Below are positions 58,752-64,000 of a DNA stretch of 64,000 nt, piece by piece. The translations under genes and the position numbers were made by a program. Each line of letters begins with the position of its first letter. Position 1 is the first letter of the stretch. Source of the DNA: Dryas octopetala (Eukaryota > Streptophyta > Magnoliopsida > Rosales > Rosaceae); contig OY992832.1 of NCBI GenBank assembly GCA_963921425.1, positions 19,938,835 through 20,002,834 on the forward strand, written 5' to 3'. The notes beneath the pieces were generated by a model that worked only from the letters and a program-made list of their open reading frames with translations, did not search any database and was not told the origin of the DNA.

Positions 58752-60408
58752 TCATCTCCAATAATGCATGAATATATATAATATATATCCTCATATTGTA
58801 TATACTGAAGCATATTAGAGAATAAAACTAACAAGAAAAGTTACTAGCTCTTATATATGTCTCTCTTTTTCATTAAATACAAGATCTTAAGGTCAAGATA
58901 AAAAACACAATCGCTCACAAGTTGCACATATGGTGTATCGAGTTTATGATTTTAGGTATGCCTCTGCCCCCATACTCCCTCTATACCACTAGGCTACCCA
59001 TACAGCCATACAGGCAGCATGAAACAATTAAAAAAAAAAAAAAAGAGGTTTCTGAATTAAAAAAAAAAAAAAAGGAAAAGATAATATGTTGTTTGTTCCA
59101 TTAACAAAAACAAAATAAAGACGTAGTTTGTTCACGCGGACGAGAAAAGATATGGGCCCTCTGACTCTCAAAATTATGCAGGCAGGCCTTGTTGCTGTCA
59201 AGGCCAATACTGTAAATGTGTTAATATGAATATATGACCAGAAAACCATGGATGAGTTTTTTTTTTTTGGATTTTTAACTAAGACTTGAATGAGTTTCAG
59301 CACTGCATAAAAATTAAAATTCAAGTGAAAAAAATAATAAATCTGAAATTTATAAACACAAATTCTAAAACGAACATGTTTTAGTTTCAAACCGGTAAAC
59401 TCATTCTACTAGTTAAAAATATTTATCCATACACTCAAAGTTTCTCCCCTCTCGCTAAACTCATTCAAACTTATTTAGATTCTCATCTCTCTCAATATTG
59501 TTTGATGAAAAAGAAAAACTATCTATATATGTGTGTAGTATAAAAGCTCAAGGTATCTTCCTAAAAGATTTCTTTTTAGGATAGGGAGGCAAAGGTCAAT
59601 CATAGTAAATTAATGTAATTAAAGGGACAGGTCATAAAGACATATATGATATATCTAAGAATGTCAGGAAGTTGCTTCGACCTTCTATTTAATTAGATTT
59701 CTAATAAAAGATGTTCTGATTTCAAATTACAAAATTAATTATAGCAGTTAAAAGTATTAATCCCTATCCAAAAAGCCTCGAGTTTGAACTCCTCTCTCCT
59801 TCAATAGTGTTCGATAAAAAACCCTATTCGTTTTCATGTGGTGTAGAAGCTAAAGTGCAATCATAGTAAATTAAAGGGACTGTTGCTAACAATAGTGACT
59901 AGATAGCAAAGCACTTAGATCACTTGCTTAATTAGTAACCAAATTTATCAAAACCTATCCACATTAAAAAGGAAGCTTATAAAAACCGAACAAACCCATT
60001 AATTTAATTTAATGTGGAAGCTTATCAAAACCGAACAAACCCATTAATAGGAGCAAAACAATGATTTGTGCCTACATTGGGTTTCCTTACAATTATCCAA
60101 TAATCCAAACATCACACACAAGGTCATTGAGTGAGAGACATGGAGATTACATTATTTACATTCTTACCCTTACACGTAAGTTACGTAACTTAGCAGCCAC
60201 ATATTTTTTTTCCCTCGCTAAAAATGTACTTGAATAAATATATTTACCCAACATCAAATTCCAAATTCTTCTGTTTACTTGTCTGTAATAGCGGACCTTA
60301 GATGTGGGTCCATAAAAATTAAAAAAGAAAAAAGTGAATGAAGAGAAAATTGAAATTAATTTTCATTTTCTCATTGGTGGGTAATATTTGGATGTGGTGG
60401 GGTGTAGG

Positions 60409-61680
60409 CTAGTCTCCCGTGGAGGGGCACCAGGGTGTCATATCCATGGGGTAGCTTCCGAGGACCCTCAAGAAAGACGTGAACTCCTGGACCTCCGCCA
60501 ACGCGTTCTGTGCCCTGACCTCCGCCATGGATGCCTCGAAGTCCACGTAGAACAGGTACTCAAAATGCTTCGCCGTCCCCTCGTTCGAGTCGTTGACGAG
60601 TCGGATCGGGCGGTTCCGGTGCGGCCGCGACTCGATCTTCGTCAAGCTGATGTTGCGGAACGCGAACGCCGACAGCACCTTGAACAGCACCGACGTCCCC
60701 TTGTCGTGCGCGAAAACAATGCTCGTCTTGAAAGGACGATCCGTACGGGGAATTATGGGTTCTCGGGACAGCATCACGAACCGGGTCACGTTGCTCGAGT
60801 CGTCCTGGATCCCGTCGGCCAAAATGTTCAGTCCGTACAGATCGGCGGCGCGTGCGGAGGCAATCGCCGCCGTGTCCCGGAGGCCGTTGGCGGCGATGTA
60901 CTCGGCGGCGCCGGCTGTGTCGTCGACGGCCTCGCGGGCCACGTTGAGGCCCAGTTTGGTGAGAGTGAGCTCGCACTGGGCCAGGGCCTGCGGGTGGGAG
61001 ATGACTCGGTTCAAGTAGTCCTTTCGGACCCCCGGGAGGGCTAAGAGGCAGTGGTGGACGGGTAATTGGACCTCCCCGACGATGTGGAGGCGGTGCCGGA
61101 GTAGAAGATCGTAATTCCGGTGGATGGAGCCGCCGAGGGAGTTTTCAACTGGCAAAACGGCGCGGTCCGCGATCCAGAGCTCCACGGCTTGGAAAGCCAC
61201 CTCGAACTGGTCGCAGGGGATGGCCTCGCAGTTCGGGTAGGCTTTGCCGGCGGCGGCTTCGGAGTACGCCCCGGGAACGCCCTGGTAGGCCACGCGCAGC
61301 TGCGAGCCGTGCATCGGCGCCGGCGAGAGGTCGGTGATGGTGAGGGCTTTACCAGGCGGCGACGGCGGCATGTTGTTGCTGTCGGGGGAGAACTTTTCGA
61401 TGGGGACGAGGTCGAGGTCGACGGAGGTCTTGTGGCCGTTGACGGCGGCGACGTGGTCGGCACTACCGGTTTTTTTGGTGGGCTGCTCCTGGGAGACGAC
61501 CTTGCTGGCGAGAATGGCGCAGGAGCTCTGCCAGTCGGCTCGGCTGGAGCCGACGCCGTTGGGGAAGTAGGCGCATTGGACGGCGAGTCGGGTCGGGGCG
61601 AGGCGGGCGAGCGCGGGCACGTGGGGCTTGAAGAGATTATGAGTAGGTGAGGAGGAGGGGGGTGGCAGAAGAGCCTGCAT
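60409..61680 (-). CDS. ADT: Plastid arogenate/prephenate dehydratase
   Basis: It converts arogenate (and possibly prephenate) by decarboxylation and dehydration, the last step of phenylalanine synthesis in plastids, supplying protein and phenylpropanoid/lignin pathways. It is an intronless 423-codon frame. Residues 1 to about 100 are rich in Ser, Ala and Pro with few acids, as in a transit peptide. The catalytic domain starts at [13 protein letters not shown] (129-141) and carries [13 protein letters not shown] (177-189) and the TRF motif (299-301). The ACT regulatory domain (about 317-405) has the ESRP motif (350-353) for phenylalanine binding. Length and the single exon fit the intronless plant ADT subgroup (ADT3-6 type). 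Codon use is strongly GC-rich compared with its surroundings. Arogenate versus prephenate preference cannot be read from the sequence. Confidence 0.97.
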   Translation of the reverse strand: MQALLPPPSSSPTHNLFKPHVPALARLAPTRLAVQCAYFPNGVGSSRADWQSSCAILASKVVSQEQPTKKTGSADHVAAVNGHKTSVDLDLVPIEKFSPDSNNMPPSPPGKALTITDLSPAPMHGSQLRVAYQGVPGAYSEAAAGKAYPNCEAIPCDQFEVAFQAVELWIADRAVLPVENSLGGSIHRNYDLLLRHRLHIVGEVQLPVHHCLLALPGVRKDYLNRVISHPQALAQCELTLTKLGLNVAREAVDDTAGAAEYIAANGLRDTAAIASARAADLYGLNILADGIQDDSSNVTRFVMLSREPIIPRTDRPFKTSIVFAHDKGTSVLFKVLSAFAFRNISLTKIESRPHRNRPIRLVNDSNEGTAKHFEYLFYVDFEASMAEVRAQNALAEVQEFTSFLRVLGSYPMDMTPWCPSTGD

Positions 61681-61853
61681 GGTGGGTGACTGTGTGTGGT
61701 GTTGGGGAGTTGGATGGAAATAGAAGAAAAATGGAAATGAAGAAGAGGAATGAGAGAGTGTTTGTGTGTGTTGGGATGGGAGCTAGCTAAGCTTGGTGTT
61801 CTCTTTGGAGAAGGGAACCTCAAGCTGAGAGAGGAAAGGAGGTTGGGATGGGT

Positions 61854-61861
61854 TTTTATAT
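61854..61861 (-). promoter_or_regulatory. TATA box of arogenate dehydratase
   Basis: In complement the sequence reads ATATAAAAAC, about 175 bp upstream of the start codon, which would place transcription start near 61825 with a leader of roughly 145 bases. Confidence 0.6.
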
Positions 61862-61997
61862 TGAGATTTGAGAGAGAGCAAATGGTGAGGATGAGTAATT
61901 GACTACTTGAGTAGTAGTAGACAAGTCTCCAGAGAGGATAGTCTGTTGTGCACTTGTGCACTTGTGCGTGAGGAGGAGATGGTTTGGTCAATCTCAC

Positions 61998-62004
61998 ACC
62001 TACC
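61998..62004 (+). promoter_or_regulatory. AC-I-type MYB element
   Basis: ACCTACC matches the AC-I element bound by R2R3-MYB activators of phenylpropanoid and lignin genes. It lies about 140 bp upstream of the TATA box. A seven-base match alone is weak; the fit with gene function and position raises it. Confidence 0.45.
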
Positions 62005-62127
62005 CCTTCCACACCTCCCTCTCTCTATATTTTATGCATTTCTAATTATTACAACTTTACAAGGAGAAAAAATAACAAAGTAAGGAAAAGGTAAAACAAA
62101 ATGTGGGTCCCTGGTCCCACACCATAT

Positions 62128-62129
<2 letters not shown>

Positions 62130-62169
<40 letters not shown>
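62130..62169. repeat. (GA)n microsatellite upstream of arogenate dehydratase
   Basis: A near-perfect AG run of about 38 bases, roughly 450-490 bp upstream of the start codon. On the gene's coding strand it reads as CT. Confidence 0.93.
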
Positions 62170-62171
<2 letters not shown>

Positions 62172-64000
62172 GTTTTTCCTTATCTGTAAAAACTAAAAAG
62201 TCATTTCTCATTATCACTCAATCACAGAATGACACGTATACATACATGACTCATCAGAGAATCAGAGCCAGCACTCTAATTTTGTAATTAGGAGGGAGCA
62301 AGAGGAAATTAAGGGGACAAAGACCCAAGTTAGGGTTAGTGTAAATTTCCGGATGTACCTTGTTAAGTAAGGGTTAAGGGTTGGTTGGTGGCTACTTATT
62401 ACCACATATCCCATAGTGACAACTTGTCACTAACAACTGAGATACTAGAATTAATTACGCACAATTGTGGAGAGCTGTGTAAGAGCCAATCTGTCATTTG
62501 GCATGAGCTGAAAATGAAACAAGGGCCCTCATTCCCATTCTTGAGCTGCCTTAATAGGAGGATAATTAAGTTAGGTTAAAAAAACAGATATGAAATCAAT
62601 TCAAATGGCAATACTGACATGCCTGAATAACAAAGACAGCATATATATATATATGTGTGATTATGAATTTATGCCTGAGCAAAAATGAAGTGTGTATGAT
62701 TATGGAAAAAAGAAAGAGTAAATTAAGTAGTATGGAGGGTATGGTACGTTCCAATAGGATAGGACATATTCCATTTATATGATGAAGTAGCTTTTTGAGA
62801 AGGATGAGATTTTTTCTTTGTTTTGGTGTTGAGGAAAGAAAACCTAACAAAGACAACACCTAAAACAATCAAAATCCATAACATCTAGTAAATAATCAAA
62901 ATCCACAACTTCAAGTAAATAATCAAAATCCATAGCTTGAAGAAGGAGCAAGTTGACAAAATGTTGGAAGAAGGAAGACCACGGGATTCTAGCATTTTCA
63001 ATATTATGCCCCCATTTAGCCAGCCAGTTTGCTATAGATCTTGTTGGCATTTCTATAGACATGCTTTGAGTGAACCTAGCTGTTTCACACCACCAATTTA
63101 TTCCACATATTGAACTAATTAATTTGTCAAATACGCGAAGGTGAATCCATTGACGAGCAACAAAATCAATCGGAATCTTAAAACCTCTTTCGATTTGAAT
63201 ATGTTGAATAATGCTTTTGTGCCAAAAAAATTATGTTAAAAGGGTTAAAAGAAACATTTCAAAAAATTATTTAATTATGATGTACCTTCCAAACCTTCCA
63301 ACAAATGACTAGAATTTCCTCAATATATAGCCTTTGGATGGCAAATATAGATTCAAATTCCAAGTTGCAAGGAATGAATTCTAAGCCAACTACTGTTGGT
63401 AAAAGTACAAATCCTAAAATTGTGATTCAGTAACTTAGTAAGGTATGTGTAATTCAAAAGAAAGCATGTGAAAAACATTACTAATTTACTCATGTGTCAT
63501 GTCATTACCTGTAATTCCTTCAATTATTTACTGCCACTTAAATGAGCATGGGAATGATTGCTCAATGTTGTCAGCAAGGCTGCACAGGACTACTACAGGA
63601 GGCTATTTTCAGTTTTGAGGACCACTCATTGTTAAAGACTTAAAAGGGCACATGGGGAAGTAGGGTCCTAAAGGCCACTGTTAGCCTCATGTCGTTTCTT
63701 CATTCTTGTATTCATTCATTTCAATTATATGCAGTGTAAATTTCACGTGAGTGGAATTAAGCATTTTTTTTCAAAATCAAAACTAAAATTTGATAAAAGA
63801 AAAAGTAAATTATAATTTAGTACCTCAATTTTGAAAACTTGTAAAAAAGTACTTTAACTTTTATTTTGTGTCAAAATAGTACCTTCGTTAGTTTTTCTAT
63901 CAAATAAACCGTTATATGCTGACATAGCAGAAGTATTTTCATCTTTTTTTTTCAAATTTAAAAAATATTATTATTTTTAAAAACTTTTGAATAAAAAAAT
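62170..64000. other. Intergenic DNA to the window end
   Basis: No gene is seen. A 27-bp unit containing AATCAAAATCCA is repeated almost three times at 62866-62942. The last 200 bases, with TTTAGTACCTCAATTTTG, look like the first arm of a foldback MITE cut by the window edge. Confidence 0.5.

Larger units (their letters stand above)
56281..60408. other. Intergenic DNA downstream of arogenate dehydratase
   Basis: No gene is seen. It contains three micro-insertions (listed separately), a short CAAATTGCA tandem near 57716-57755, two A-runs at 59030-59074, and a 33-bp direct duplication containing ACCGAACAAACCCATTAAT (59971-60003 and 60016-60048). Confidence 0.5.

Noticed and set aside
59255..59300. 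Poly(T) flanked by ATGAGTTT as a micro-insertion
   Set aside because: The repeat is only 8 bases, part of it inside the T-run.
60388..61650. Long plus-strand frames opposite arogenate dehydratase
   Set aside because: Antisense shadows caused by high third-position GC in the real gene.
61041..62012. A 323-codon minus-strand frame overlapping arogenate dehydratase and its promoter
   Set aside because: It is a different frame of the same GC-rich gene; the 60409-61680 frame carries all the conserved motifs.
1..64000. CRISPR arrays, bacterial operons or ribosome binding sites
   Set aside because: The window is plant nuclear DNA; the spaced repeats seen are minisatellites and transposon arms.

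Overview
The window is nuclear DNA from a flowering plant, most likely a eudicot. Its genes have many AT-rich introns with GT/AG borders, the four cellular proteins I recognise are plant proteins, and the long AT-rich intergenic space is filled with short inverted-repeat transposons, Ty1/copia elements and LINE remnants. I cannot name the species. There is one 200-base run of N (47401-47600). No tRNA, rRNA or CRISPR structure was seen.

Four cellular genes are supported. (1) 15637-23642, minus: TIC100, a MORN-repeat subunit of the chloroplast inner-envelope protein translocon; 11 exons, 876 codons. (2) 26450-34483, plus: a DEMETER/ROS1-family 5-methylcytosine DNA glycosylase; 20 exons that join in frame to 1584 codons, with the catalytic Lys/Asp pair and the 4Fe-4S cysteines intact. 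(3) 46971-47400, minus: a phytosulfokine (PSK) precursor whose first exon runs into the assembly gap. (4) 60409-61680, minus: an intronless plastid arogenate/prephenate dehydratase (phenylalanine synthesis), with a TATA box and an AC-I-type MYB element upstream. They share no obvious pathway; this is ordinary plant gene neighbourhood.

The left 15 kb holds no convincing gene. It is a transposon nest: several foldback MITEs, two Mutator-like elements with exact 9-bp target duplications (3885-5519 and 7110-9730), each carrying a later insertion of the same hAT-like foldback family with an 8-bp duplication (4316-5473 and 8154-9658), and one of those holding a further foldback (about 8908-9537). 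Two related long elements (about 5524-6805 and 9820-11605) carry gene-like cargo and T-rich minisatellites. LTR and TRIM remnants follow at 11.6-12.2 kb.

The middle part shows the demethylase gene followed by a very young copia element (35640-40823, LTRs that look identical, 5-bp duplication, but an internal in-frame deletion), then a decayed segmental copy of the demethylase core (42780-44780) that has been hit by two MITEs and flanked by a 5'-truncated LINE. A second copia element (to 51541) with an open pol frame but no gag abuts the gap beside PSK.

The most unusual signal is a set of at least five, perhaps seven, tiny insertions scattered from 23.7 to 58.8 kb. Each is 14-24 bases long, ends in a short A-rich tail preceded by CC (often TGGCC), and is flanked by a 12-18 base direct repeat. 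They look like LINE insertions truncated to almost nothing but the poly(A) tail.
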